From positions 356,634-420,633 of the forward strand of contig KV425554.1 in NCBI GenBank assembly GCA_001632425.1: a stretch of DNA of 64,000 nucleotides. Reading direction: 5' to 3'. The notes under the pieces were generated by a model, which searched no databases, had not been told where the DNA came from, and saw nothing but the letters and a program-made list of their open reading frames with translations. The translations under genes and the position numbers were made by a program. Of the stretch, positions 43,490 through 56,146 are shown in pieces. The stretch comes from Neolentinus lepideus HHB14362 ss-1 (lineage: Eukaryota > Basidiomycota > Agaricomycetes > Gloeophyllales > Gloeophyllaceae). Numbering within the stretch: the stretch's first letter is position 1; each line of letters opens with the position of its first letter.

Positions 43490-46400
43490 TGGACTACTAC
43501 TACTACGACGACTCGGACATCCTGACACCCAGGGCTCGCGCTACCCCGCGCCCCAGTGAACCGCCCTCGCTCGCGCCCCGCCCCAATATTCTTTTCCGAC
43601 TCACATCACTCGCGGTATTCGGCTTGATCGCGTATTTTGCATTTCTACATCTCAAGGTATACTTTATTGGCTGGCAGGAACGGACATACAAGCTGTGAGT
43701 GCTCGACGACAGAGAAAATATTGATCCACGTCTGATGAGGTGATGTTCAGGTCGATGCGTCGGAGATACGGTATCCCGGATGATGACCATCGCCCTTTCA
43801 ATGTCGCGTTTGCTGCAGCACGTCACGCAAGGCTGGGTCAGCCTTCTGACGAGTCGACACCGGAGGTGAGGCGAAGGTCGCTTGAGAATTTCGTCCCTAT
43901 GCGCAGTGACTCGTTGGACGGCAACGGCTTCCGTCAGAGATTCAATGGAATAGGTGCGTCTCCTGAAGGCAGTGATCTGCATGTTCTATCGCGCGTTTAA
44001 TGAATTGTGTCATAGATCGCATGTCGACCCCTCGGTTACAATCTAATCAGAACCTCGCGGCAGGAAGAACGATCCAGGACAACAACACGTTGGCAAATGA
44101 CGCTGCACGGAACGCGTTCGTAGTCTTCTTTTGTGTATATTGCGCTGGTTCTGACTGACTGGGGGCGTATCACCAGGCATGTTCCCAGGCCACCCGTTAG
44201 AGGACAGCCAGTGTTATTCGAGGATACAATGAAGTCTGCACTGCTATTACCTGGTGGACTGCCAATACCAACGGAGCCCGACACCCACGCTGTCTCCGGC
44301 CACAAGAGTCAGCCGGCTGAAGCCAAGGTATCGAGGAAACGTGGCTTGGATGATGAATCTAATGTTGAGGTATCGAAGCGGACACGGATGTCAGGCAAGG
44401 AGATCATAGATGTTGATGCAGTTGGGAACGACCGGATGGATGAAGACTTGCCCCAGAAACGAGGATCAAAGCGTGGTCCCAGCCCAGACGAAGATGAAGG
44501 TTATAGTTCACGGCAGGAGGGTCGCGAGAAGCGGATACGGAGAGTGTCGAGAGAGAATACAGATGAGGTCATGGATACCGACAACGTTCCCAGAGGGAAG
44601 AAGAGAGACCGGGGCGAAGCAGGTTCGACTTTTGGTGGAGATGATGACTATTTGGACATCGAGGACCTGACGAGCTCGCGCCGGCGGAGACGCCGGATGG
44701 AGAGGAAGAGGTCAGACCAGTCGTTGCACGGAGCGGTGATTGATTTTGTTATGGATTCCAGCGATGAGGACGACGGCCTGGTGGCCTCTGGCTCTACTCA
44801 GTCTGAGGATAACAAGAAGGAAGGTGTGGCACCACATGAGAAGGTCTCTGTCGTAGATGATGCTCCAATTTCTATCGACCCTCTTTGCAACGGACGGAAG
44901 ATTGGAGAGGAATGGGAGGAGGATGATGAGCATTACAAGGTTGGGCCCAATGGGCAACGGTTGCGACAGGCTTTGGTGAAGAAGTCTAGGACGAAGTTCC
45001 CTGCCATGGTGAGCCTAATTGTGAGGTTAATGCATACAGAAACTTTTATTGATGCTGTTTTGTTAAGCCTGCGGATTCAAATCACATAGATCGCGCCGCG
45101 TCATGGGATATTTTCGTTGAGAAGTGGCTTACAGACGAGGAATTTGAGGCGGCGAAGGAGAAATTCGAGCTTGCATGGCAGGAGACACCAGCGACTGCTC
45201 CCCGGTCTTCTGAGGATGTAGGTGTCTCTCATTTTCTATTTCGTAAGTATATAACTGAAGTTGTGCTGCAGGACGTTCCCGCGTCGCCTGGCAAGAAGAG
45301 TCTTTTATGGGCTTCCCGGTTGAGCGAGAAGGACAATCATATTACTCCAAAGCTAGCGGATCCTTTGTCAACTCAACCTACTCCTGCTACGAATAATAAT
45401 GGTGCTCGTGCTAACCCCTTTGCGAAGTCGCGCCTCGGTGTTCCGGGCCGTCGCATCGCATCCCCTTATGCTAGCGCGACCTTCCACATCCCGCCCACAC
45501 AGGCAACCAGTACTCCCAGCACGGATAGCCCCACGAAGACGACGCTCTCTAAGTGGGAGAAACAAGAGTTTGAGGCGCAGGCGATGAACAGAATGAGGAA
45601 AGAGAGCCAGGAGTTGCAGGAGGAGGAGGCGAGAAAGGCGGTGGCGAAACTGCCTGCAGTCACTGCGACAACATCTCAAGGCCCGGGCGGTGGATCTTCG
45701 TTCTTTACCCTTCCTAAGCCAGAGGACAAACCTGCGACTCCTGCTGCATCGGCTCTGTCGGGAGAGGCAATGAAAACTCCTGAATCTGCCAAGGCTCCGC
45801 CCACCTCATCTTTCTTCTCGTTACCTCCTGTTTCAACGGCACCTGCATCTACTCCCGCGCCAGCCTCAACCTCGATCCCGGCTCCCACTACAGCATCTGC
45901 TCCCGCAGCGTCTACGCCTTCGGCTCCGGCGTCATCCTCCTCGCTGCCTTCCGCTGATGTCAACATGACTTCTGTCTTCTCGTGGCCCACGACCCCTACT
46001 TCCGTCGCTGACAAGGACAAGGCACCTGTGCAGTCAGCAGCCAGTACTACTGCGCCAGGGGCCTCAAGCTTCTTCGCTGCCCCGCCTAAGCCTACCCAAC
46101 CTCAGTCCACTGCAGCGTCGGGATCTCAGCCCGATTTCTTCAATATCAAGGGTGCAAGCACGGCTCCAACTGCGAATCTGTCTACACCGCAATCGAACAA
46201 CACTACTCATCTCGCTGCGTCGACCGCGCCTGCTGGTGCCTCGTCCATGACACCTTCGTTCTTTGCCCCTCCCACAGCTTCTGCGGCTCCAGCAACCCCT
46301 TCGCCTTCGCCGTGGGGTACAGGGGCTACGGCAAACCCTACATCTTCTTCATTATTTGGCGCGGTAACTGAGCAGAAGAAGCCTGAGGAAAAGAAGCCCG

Positions 46401-47482
46401 AGCAAGCATCCTTTGCGGGTGGATCGCTGCTGTCTCGCTTGGGTGGATTCAGTCAGCCCAACACTACCAGCGTATTCGGGCCAACTTCGACGTCTTCGAA
46501 CACGGGGTCTATTTTTGGAAACCCTGCCGCACAACCGGAGGCTGCAAAGACGACTTCTGTCTTCGGTGCTGCTCCTAGCCCGAACACGACCAACACCTCG
46601 GTCTTTGGGCCTAGCTCTACTTCGACCTCGTCGGAAGCGCCGAAGCCCAAATTCAAGTTCGATATTCCATCGCGGAGCAGCGGTTCTTCGTCTGCTCCTG
46701 CCACTTCTGATGCTCAGAAGTCTGCAGGGGCAACCACTACTTCAGGAGGACCTATTATTGCTAGTGCGGGTCCCAACATCTTTGCCAATACTGGAAGCAT
46801 GCCAGGCTCTACTGGCACGCCGAAGTTCAACTTTCCAACCTCGTCCTCGGCGGGGTCAGGCGGTGACATCCCTATGTCGATGGGGTCAAGCGGTGATACT
46901 CCTATGTCGACGGACATGCCGAACAATGCGACGAAGCCTTCGATCTTTGCAGGCTCCTCAGCACCTTCGGCTCCGCCAGCCACGTCAGTCTTTGGAAGTA
47001 CTGGGTTTGGAAATGCAGCAGGCTCCGCGAACAAGCCCGCAGAGAAGCCGAAGTTATCCTTCAATTTCCCTCCCACGCCTCAGTTGAGCAGTCAGATATT
47101 TGGTAAATCAGCTGCGAGTGCCCCCAAGCCTGCGCAAGGTTCAGCACTAGCATCGTTCTCGTTCCCCACCCCGTCGAACTCAAACGAGGCTGCGAAGAGC
47201 GTGTTCGGTCCTCCTTCCGGTCCTGGTGCCTCTACACCTGGCGCTGGAGGGCTGTCAGCTCCTGCACCAGCACAGACGCAATTCAAGTTTACGTTTGGTG
47301 CAGGTTCGGGTTCTCAACCTACCAACAATAGCGCTGCCCCTTCTACCACGAATTCTGCGTTCGGCAACCCTACCCCTAGCCAGAATACCCCTGCCGCTCC
47401 CAGCCAAGGCACCTTCTCATTTCCGACCTCTTCCACGTCGAACATATTCGAGTGGCCCAAATCCGGTCAAAATCAAAAATAA
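43490..47482 (+). CDS. FG-repeat nucleoporin with an N-terminal membrane span (POM121-like layout)
   Basis: Component of the nuclear pore complex. Exon 1 (43490-43694) encodes MDYYYYDDSDILTPRARATP and a hydrophobic span, ILFRLTSLAVFGLIAYFAFL. Following exons (43751-43953, then NRMS-type pieces joined at GC|GCATGTTCC near 44175) stay in frame: SMRRRYGIPDDDHRPFNVAF, HVPRPPVRGQPVLFEDTMKS, and acidic and basic tracts with likely nuclear-localisation sequence (RRRRRRMERKR). A conserved block follows: YKVGPNGQRLRQALVKKSR, then WDIFVEKWLTDEEFEAAKEK. The last exon, about 740 codons, is Pro/Ser/Ala/Thr-rich with many FG-type units (SVFG, SIFG, PKFNFP, FSFPT). Fungal pores normally use Pom34, Pom152 and Ndc1 as membrane nucleoporins, so the combination of span and FG tail is notable. 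The exon joins were checked by frame and phase. Confidence 0.82.
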
Positions 47483-50400
47483 TCATTTGCATTATCTGTT
47501 TATTGGGCCTGCGGACGTCCCCCTCTCCAATTACCCCCATTGTGTATCATACGCACTCGTGTCCTCATTCATATCATTGTATTAACCCTCGGCTAGCAAA
47601 GTTTTGATCTCTGGTCTTCTTATTGTTTCTTTTCCTCTCTTGTCTGGTGAAATGCATAGTATATCCTTCGCCGTCCGATTGGATAGGCAAGCTCTGATTT
47701 CGATGCGAGCAAACGATAAAGGCATGCCGTATAGTAGCAAGTTACAAAATCCAAATTCATTGGACGATGGAACTAGCTGTCCAGAAGTTACAGTGACAAC
47801 CAGTTGGCGCGATGCAGGGGGTGGACTGAACCTCCGAGTCCTAAAGAAATTCAGCACCCAAACATCGTGTGCTCGGTGTTCTATTCGTCTCGACGTCGGT
47901 TTGGTAGCCAGCATCCTCCTGGGAACGTATTCCATGGGAGTAGCCAATGCCCGTCCATTAACGGCAGCGAGTTTAACAACAGCAAGGGAGGCATTTGAGA
48001 TGCATGTGAGCACTAAGGATCGAAGGATCACGAGTGCCCTCCCTGACCGCTTTGACTGCGAGAAACCAAGAACACATGCGACTGCAGTCGGAGGGGATAG
48101 GCCTTCAATGCAGCAGTAACATCGCTGTGTTGCGGATCGTCAACCAGAATTCCTGAGATCCGTCGTCATCTAGACTCCAGACAGGGAAATTTAGCATCTC
48201 CTGGGGATGGGCAAGTCCCGATACATGCGTGAATTGTTTGTCACTGTTTGCCTTCAGCCAAAACGCAGTCTGGCCTGTCGCATTGGTATTCTGACTTCCA
48301 CATAACAGTTACAGTCTACATTTTATGTCTGGAGGACAAGAGTAACTATGGAGTAGTGTCTGGCCAACTTAAATCAACTTGTAAATAAAAGGAAGTGTAT
48401 TTTAGGACAGTCTTCCCGAACATAGACACATCAATTTCCATCTTTTTGGAACTTCCCTTGGCCAAACACAGGATACCGGTGAGAGAAACAAGTTTGATTC
48501 ATTGTGTACAAGGGAAAAGTCAGTATATCAGCTGGCAGACCAATGCAAGTCATGCAGGGTGATCAACAAGATTTTTTGCGCCACAGACGCGACACGCGGC
48601 GTGACAGTGCTGTGACACGCGTGTCGGTGGATACAGTCCCTCGACTGCACCTCCTGAATTTCTTGCGTATGTCGCTGTATGGCAATTGTCGGTTCTTATA
48701 ATATGTGAGTAACATCTATTGGGATTATGTTTTGCAAAATTTGACTCACTTTGTCAGGCATATCTCCCATTAATACCTGTCCAGGACCATATTTGTCGAC
48801 TCTTGCAATCTGTCTTTACCACGGGAATGAATCAGCTTCACATATGGGAAACCAAAGAAATCACCAAAGGCTCTGGCACTAGAAGCAATCCCCCGCCCAA
48901 AAGGAGTCACTACAGACTGCACAGCATGTAGCTCACGGGAACAAGGAGAATTACCCACCGGATCAGTCATCACCATCTACTTCGAGCTGAGGAAAATGGG
49001 AATGAGATTGACACACCCACAAACACTCTGACCAAGGATCCGAAGGATGACTTAGAATATGAATCCGAGTTAGAATAAGTGGACTTCCCATGAATTTCCT
49101 CTAGTACATAGCCCTCAGTCTGTATATTCACATACCTAGAGTCATTTAATCACTGATTACACTATGTAGACTTTTACCTACTCATTGTATATGACATCCC
49201 AGAGTATACAGGTCAATCGACTTCTTTGAAACAGTAGTTGTGGCGCTGGACACTTTCGCGCCACAATCTGCTTATATAAGCATTCACGGTCGCATCGGGA
49301 CTTGCCCATCCCCACATCTCCAGCCTTCGAGTCTACAATCCACGAATAGTCACGTGACAAGAGCGCCTCGCGCGCCACTCCGCAGAAACAAAGAAAGTAG
49401 AATATTCATTATATCACTAGTGCTGTGGCTGATAGTATTTAAACTGTACGAGGCTCTCTAAAATCTTCATGAATAAGGGTAGCTGTGGTTTCAGCTACTA
49501 AAGCCACAATTCGCCATAATTAATGCCATGCAATCCAAACGCCCGGTGTGCCTATCGGAGACCTGTTGAGACATTCCTATGAAGAAGAATGGGGTACGTT
49601 ATGGTCTGCTATCCATGCACAGACAAGCAGAGGGTAGCCAAAAGAGCCATCAACGAGAAGGAGAATAAGGATCCAAGTGGGAGTCCACCACTGGCAGATG
49701 CTGAGAAGCTGCCACATACTCACTGACACCTGAATTCACACAGCAGCAGATATACGCACTGTGGCAGCAGGGCAACTTGATAACATACACGTGGTTTCTG
49801 TGATGCCCCAGGACCTCAGTCGATGCTAAGCGAGAGTCTCGAGCGTTTAGGAAGGGTGTACCGTGTGGCTCCCCGGGCCCTTGCCAGAGTAAAGTTCAGA
49901 AACTGGCTCAGTCTGACGACCTCCGTCACAAAACCAGAGCGTGACAAGCCGGCATCTCGGGTTGATGTGTGTAGAATTGAATCTAGGATTTAGAGCAGTT
50001 CTAGTAAATCTTTGCGGGAAGTCCCAGCTCTTCCCGCGCCGAGATCGCTTACCGGCTTTCACGTACTGTTGTCCTTACTCAGGTTCAAGTTCCGCTCTTG
50101 AATAGAACTCTGCAGACATGTTAGTAGTGATTTCTCTTTTTACATTTCTCTGATATATTGAACCATGCCAAGTACTCAGCAAAATCGAATGCTCAGTGGA
50201 TGAAGCCTCCGCCTTCGGTTACTGGCAGGTAGTACTGGCATGAACGTTCATCAGGTCAAATTTGAATTTGAATCGAGTTCAAAGGATGATTCTAGTCAGG
50301 AACAGCTAGGGTTACCCGTGGACGGCCAAGGGCGCAACACCTATCCTCTGGTCAACCGTTACTCAATCCCGCCTACTCCGAGTCTCCGTCGGCAACCGAG

Positions 50401-53400
50401 GGGCATCATGGGCATTGGGGTCATGCACCATCATATCTGCGAATTTTGAGCTTGACCTAAGTTGGCCGTCGTCATCACCCTTCCGTACGGTCATCTAGTG
50501 AATTGAATGGCTAGGATTCGCTAGAGTGCGCGTGTAACATCCTTGACTCGGCATTAATTCGAATGCAAGAACAGCTCTGAACTTATCAGATAGTTGGTGT
50601 CATCCTTACGTTGACTTATGCTCTTTAGCGATATCAGCGCCAACTTGTTGCAACCCTAATTATTGTCCGTGACGGCCAGCGAAATGATCGAGACCCCATG
50701 TCCCGGCGTATCTAGGTAAGTGTTATTCAAGCTGGTAGCGCGAACATCCGACTTTGCACAGTGGCCCGGAAATTTACCAGATCTCCTGGCCAAGCCCCCG
50801 AAAGGTGCGAGAGGGAAGGAAAGCTTTGATGCGACTGTCGCATATCTCAGCTACACTTCGCACGTCGTCCGCAAACTGCGGTAACTCGATACTATCACCT
50901 GCGTTGGCTTTAGCACATTCCTCTACGACGGCAGGCTCTGAAACGGAATTTTCACAAGTTCGATATACTCCCGCGCAGCCGGCGTCTGTCGGATAGGCCA
51001 GGCTTCCCTACAAACCATGGGTTAGCAACTTTCTTATCTTATTACCTATTCCGCGAAGTTACGTCTCGTACCGATGGGAGAAGAATGGCTCTGAGCAGGT
51101 CATACTCCTGCTTCAGGGTTCCGAATTGCCCCAAGACATACCTTGGATCCCTTTGAGGCCCTCAGATTTCCCCGCTGTCTTTGTTCGCAACCTAATCTAA
51201 ACATTTCACGAAGCAGGTCCTACAAGGCTATATCGACCATTAGGGCTTTCATTCAATGTTTTGACACGCAATTTGAACGGTAAGATATACTACTAGCGTT
51301 ACCCACAGCCCCCAAAGAAATCGTATCGTGACAGATTTGACTTCATTGTGCCGCTATCATCTGGGTTTCACGAGATGGGCGTTTCAAGTATAGTGCGTGT
51401 ACCGTGCGTGACTACGTACGCAGGAGATTCTGGTACGTCACTTCGGCGGTCTTTGTGGCGTTTCTGCGCCCGGTGTACTCCTTGACACTATGCAGATGAC
51501 AGGGACCGATGCTGCGTCTCCATTATACTGACACGAATCTCCACCGGCTCCGTCAGGATCTGACCCGCTTAATTATACCCTGTGGCATCTGCCCCTCGAG
51601 TGAATCAAGTTCTGGAACAGCCTTGTACTTTCTTCGTGACTTCCTAGGCTCTGTCTGTGTCCTTATCTCCTTAACAACCGAGCATTTCGCCAGTAGATCT
51701 ATACCTGCAGAGGCAAATTCGCGGGAGCATATCCTGGCCGAAATGTACCCCGCCTCGTGACAGCCTGAGCTTGGGATCAGCAGGTCTTTGATGAAATTAC
51801 CTGAGTTTCACAGAGCCGCCTCCAGAGACCGCATTCGGTGATGTCCTCCTCGATCGTTAGCACATCCCGTCGCTGCAAATATGGCTTGACCAACTCGGTT
51901 TGAAGATCTCGTCAGAATGGCCCGTCGAGATGGGTTAGGTGAATGCATGTTATGTATGGTAAGAGATGAACCCGCGCTTTCGAATGTTCCCCCAACCTCA
52001 GCCACCCCACCCCAATATACGCAGAGAGCGCTGTCACTACTGCGATAAGTGTCTCTTGCTCAGTGACAAGCAGTTTAGGGTGACAAACACGCCGCCTCGT
52101 TCATAGGCAAGACGGCATATCGCCTTCAATGTAGTCAGCATTTCCCCACATAGTTTTACTGTGTCTCCCTCGCGCTTTGACATGTCTTGATCGCAGTGTT
52201 CTCAGTACGACGCTAACAATTCGCAAGGTATGAATGAAGTCTCCAGTTCTTGCCTCCGTAACTGAGAACCTGTTGAATTGCCATCATCGTTGTAAGATCC
52301 CCGGGATGCCGAGGACAGGAATACTCAGAACTGCAGATTGTGACTGGTTCACCTGGGATCTCGGCCTGCACAGGTTTCTACGGAGGGAAATGGAATCCGT
52401 TCGAAGATCGAGAGAACAAGCTTCCTGATGAACTTGGAGAAGCCTCTCAACCACTCACTCCGTACTGAGGTCTGATCGCTGCCCAAGATAATGCAGGATC
52501 TCTGTATTGGTACCCACGGAATCGCTGCCAGTGCTACGAAGCAAAGATTTTTAGTCTGAGGAACAGATCATCAACTACGCTATCCTTACTCATTTGCGCA
52601 GAGCTGATCCTAATGGATTACTACTATTACACCTACGTCAAGGCTAACCATCTAGTGCACTCCGCCACTTTCTGGGAGACGGCGGATGTCGGTGTTCCGT
52701 TTCATTGTCATAATTTCTCAGGACCTATTTGAAAGAGTCAAGCGCTCGGTGCCGATACTCAAGGTACATACGGAGAGTGAGAATCAATGTGTCCTGGCGT
52801 TTTAGGAAGACGCTCACCTCCGCAGGGAATCAATTAACGCCTAGTTTATGCAGGCGATACACGCTTGTGGCACAGCGAGGACAGATCCTTGATTCTGTTT
52901 GAGAGTGCGTAGTGATATTTCGATGATTCGTTATCCTACGACACAATAACTTCAGCTAAAGATGCGGCCCGGGAATATATAGGACTTGAATGGAATTGTT
53001 CTATTTTCGGGACCGTCAGTGCTCGTATTCAAGATCATGCCCTTAATCAAACCACGAATCCGGAAGCAAGTTGAGGCTCTGAATACAATGACGCCGAGCA
53101 AATACTATATTTGAGTCAAGACAGTATCACCTGAGAGATCTCATTTAGACGCGCAAGGAAAGTTTGCCTCCACAGAGCCAGGAAAATGCCTGACAAACTC
53201 ACACAAGTTAAGTAACTCTGATTGGCAAGCACGACATGGCAGTGCGTGAACAATGTGGAGAACACTGCCATAGTAAATGCCGAGTGAGGCGAGCTCCCTG
53301 TTGAGCTCAGTAACACTGTAGGGAAGTGTCATTATTGAGACCGTGCTGAGAGTCTTAGCGGCCCGGTTTCTTGGTGAGTGAGTGCCCGTCACTTGACTTG

Positions 53401-54365
53401 GATTTGCATTACGTCTGGTTCTAAAGAGATGAGAGAAGACGCAAGCACCCGACGAAAGCCAATGAATATTAGGTTCTGGTAACGATGAGACATGCTTGGC
53501 TGACATTATTATTCCTGACTAGACCAGGTGATCCAGTGGGCAAGCTCTCTTGGGTAGCAGACAGAGTTCATTGGACTCCAAGAAAGGCTCGATACATCTG
53601 ACTTGGAGAGTGGGCAGACTTACTCGGTGCGAATGCTAGGGTTGCTACTCACCCACAGTCAACGTCAATGGTGGACCAGTCATCGCGGCAGTACTCCATC
53701 TAGACAGATAAACATCCGCTCATCTAGTCCGTTGAATCGAGATGCCGACAGGAAGATCGCATAGACGCGTATCTAGCGCTAAGGCAGCCTGACGTTGCGT
53801 ATCTGACAACCTTGTTAACCTTCTGTACACCGCTTGGACGCTATGATAAGTCATACCATTTCTTTCAACCCTCAGGCCTTAGGGTAGCCATGCCAGATCT
53901 AGTAAGGTGGCGCCCGAAGCTTCCGAAAATACAAGTCTTTGGAATATCGATATAATTCCAGGACCCAGGAGTGCGCTCGAATATTGGAAGAGATGGAACA
54001 AATCTGTGATAGTTGGAGAGACATCCCGGCTAAAGTTCGTACATGCAGAGGGTCTATCCCATCAACAGTTAGATCCAGCATCAGGCGGGAAAGATCGAGG
54101 TAGCTGCAAGTCGCCGGCGGGGGGTGGTGGCGTGGGACTTTATTGACCATTTCCATATTTGACGTAGCGTAGTCAACACATTTCGGTTCGTCTCACTGTG
54201 CCACTGTGCCACTCCGACATTTATCGACAGAGCTTAGCAGCACAATCACTATCAGGAAAGAAGGTGTAAGCTCGAAACATTAACAGATAGCGTGCTCAGC
54301 TTGCAGGAAATTGGCAGCGTGTCGAATTGCCGAAGCGTAGTCTTAGTAATACAAGTTATTCCACG
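47483..54365. other. 6.9-kb gene-poor region
   Basis: No recognisable gene. Overlapping opposite-strand open frames at 47582-48119 (149 and 171 codons) match no family I know and are probably chance. 48890-49077 looks like a decayed acidic, Ser-rich coding tail. 49238-49281 holds a hairpin and a TATA-containing palindrome. The stretch 49.5-54.3 kb shows only short open frames with frequent stops on all frames. CpG dinucleotides are common throughout, so it does not look like repeat-induced point mutation. Confidence 0.5.
49238..49281. repeat. 9-bp hairpin followed by a 12-bp palindrome
   Basis: TTGTGGCGC (49238-49246) pairs with GCGCCACAA (49258-49266) across an 11-nt loop. Three bases on is GCTTATATAAGC, a perfect palindrome that includes a TATA box. 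Confidence 0.6.
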
Positions 54366-56146
54366 ATGACTACCGTCCCGAACTTGGAGGAGGCTGGCGC
54401 TATTGCAGCAGAATACATCGCCAGTAAGTCTACTCATCTTGTCCATTTATGCGTCATAGGGAGTCTCAGGCCGCAAAGATGCTATATGGAGTATTCGATA
54501 ACGTTGGATAATTATGAGTCGAGAATCAGTTGCGCTGACTATCTGCCACTAGGTCTAGACAACCTCCCCAACGAGGTCCAATTCCTGTTGGCCGAGATCA
54601 AACATAAGGAGACAAAGTGTCAAGGTGTGTCCGTTAGACCTTCATGGCATGAGTTTCGACCATTGACCACTCGGTTGTCTTGACTAACCGCTGAAAATTC
54701 TTGCCTGTCTCTACCTACCGGCGCATTGACGAAATATCATGTTGCCTGGACTCGATATTCTGGCAGAGCTTAACCACGAGATCCAGAAAGAAACCTCGAA
54801 ATACATCAAACATTGTATACGCCACACACCACCCTCATCATCCGCTCCTTCTCCTTCACCCCAAACTCCGAATCCTGCGATCCCGAACTCGACCTCCTTG
54901 TCTGCAAAAGTCGCCGCCTCCTATGCCCTTCTCGATCAACTATCGGCGGAGAAGATAGCTCTCGCTCAACGTATGACTGCCCTCATCGCACGAGCAAAGG
55001 CCCGTTTGGACTACGACCTGGCGAAAGTCCTCGTGGCCCAAGGAGATGCCGATCCTGTTAGTGCAAGTGTTACTGCAGCTGCTGCCGGTGCAACCAGTGG
55101 ATTTAGCTGGTCAGCACCCGCGCCGTCTATCGCCAGTGCAGGTGGCAGTGCTGGCCGCAGCGCCATGAAGGAAGTCAATGATCGATTAACTGCTACCATC
55201 ACGCTACCGGAGGTGCCAAACTTGTCACCAGCTACGCCGACGCCAGTTAATAAACGTATGTACAGCACGCCACAGCCTGAATGGACATTTTTCTCATTGT
55301 ACATCAATCTCTCGGCTGTCAGGACGTAGATTGGATGCACGGCCCTCCACCACATCTATCAAATTGCCGTCTCCATCACCGTCCATCATAGCACTCACTC
55401 CTACGCCAGCACCTGCGGCAGGTCGTTCACGTTTACAGAACCAGATTCACATAGGCTCTAGAGGTCGCCGATCAGCAGTCAAGCTAGAGCAGAAAGAAGA
55501 GGAGGAGGAAGATGCAGAAGGTGACGATGATGTGGAAAACGAGGCTGAAGGTGCTGCGGAAGGACCAGAGGTAGAAGAGGAACCAGAGGACAAGACTATC
55601 TATTGTTTCTGCCAACAGACCAGCTTTGGCGAGGTAGGTCGAGGCTTCCGAAGAGAAGACCGTTACTCACTGCTGTTTTGATGTTCTCTTTCCCTTCTTA
55701 TCCTCACACCACGCCACATTACGCCTGCAAAACTTGTCTCGCTCACAATGTTGTCTAGATGGTCGGCTGCGATAGTGACAAGTGCAAGTACCAATGGGTA
55801 GGTGCTTCCATTCTCCCATGTCTCCCCTCGCCCCTCACCTCTTCATCCATTCTACGAGTTTTCCCCGTAAAACATGGCCGCGCATTGTTCCGTATTTTTC
55901 ACGTCCAGACATCCTTAACGCGCGCGAATCCATCTCGCCCTTGTTCCAAAAATACCTCCATCCACTGCCTTCATTATCGTCTACTAACACGAAATTTCTT
56001 TCTAGTTCCATCTCGGCTGCGTCAACCTCAAGCCTCCCTTACCTGAGACCTGGTATTGTGACTATTGTGTCAACAAGGGATACGCGCCCGCGGGATACCA
56101 CGGCCCTGACGGCACTCAGCCTACGCGGAAAAGGGGCAGGAAATAG
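54366..56146 (+). CDS. YNG2: ING-family PHD-finger protein (Yng2/NuA4 type)
   Basis: ING proteins read H3K4me3 through the PHD finger and anchor histone acetyltransferase (NuA4) or deacetylase complexes. Exons: 54366-54423, 54553-54624, 54767-55256 (approximate end), 55323-55633, 55759-55797 and 56006-56146. The N-terminal ING helices read SLDNLPNEVQFLLAEIKHKE, then QELNHEIQKETSKYIKH and KIALAQRMTALIARAKARLD. A variable and acidic linker (EEEEEDAEGDDDVENEAEG) precedes the C4HC3 PHD finger: YCFCQQTSFGEMVGCDSDKC, KYQWFHLGCVNLKPPLPETW and YCDYCVNK. The finger is split over three exons. The C-terminus is basic (PTRKRGRK). I chose Yng2 over Pho23 or Yng1 on domain layout only. Confidence 0.88.

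Noticed and set aside
46714..47076. Minus-strand open frames under the nucleoporin FG region
   Set aside because: Low-complexity antisense of the Pro/Ser/Ala repeats, no family match.
47582..48119. 149- and 171-codon open frames on opposite strands as genes
   Set aside because: They overlap each other, have no domain, no introns and lie directly after the nucleoporin stop; probably chance.
49500..54300. Decay by repeat-induced point mutation
   Set aside because: CpG dinucleotides are common and no strong TpA excess is evident by eye.
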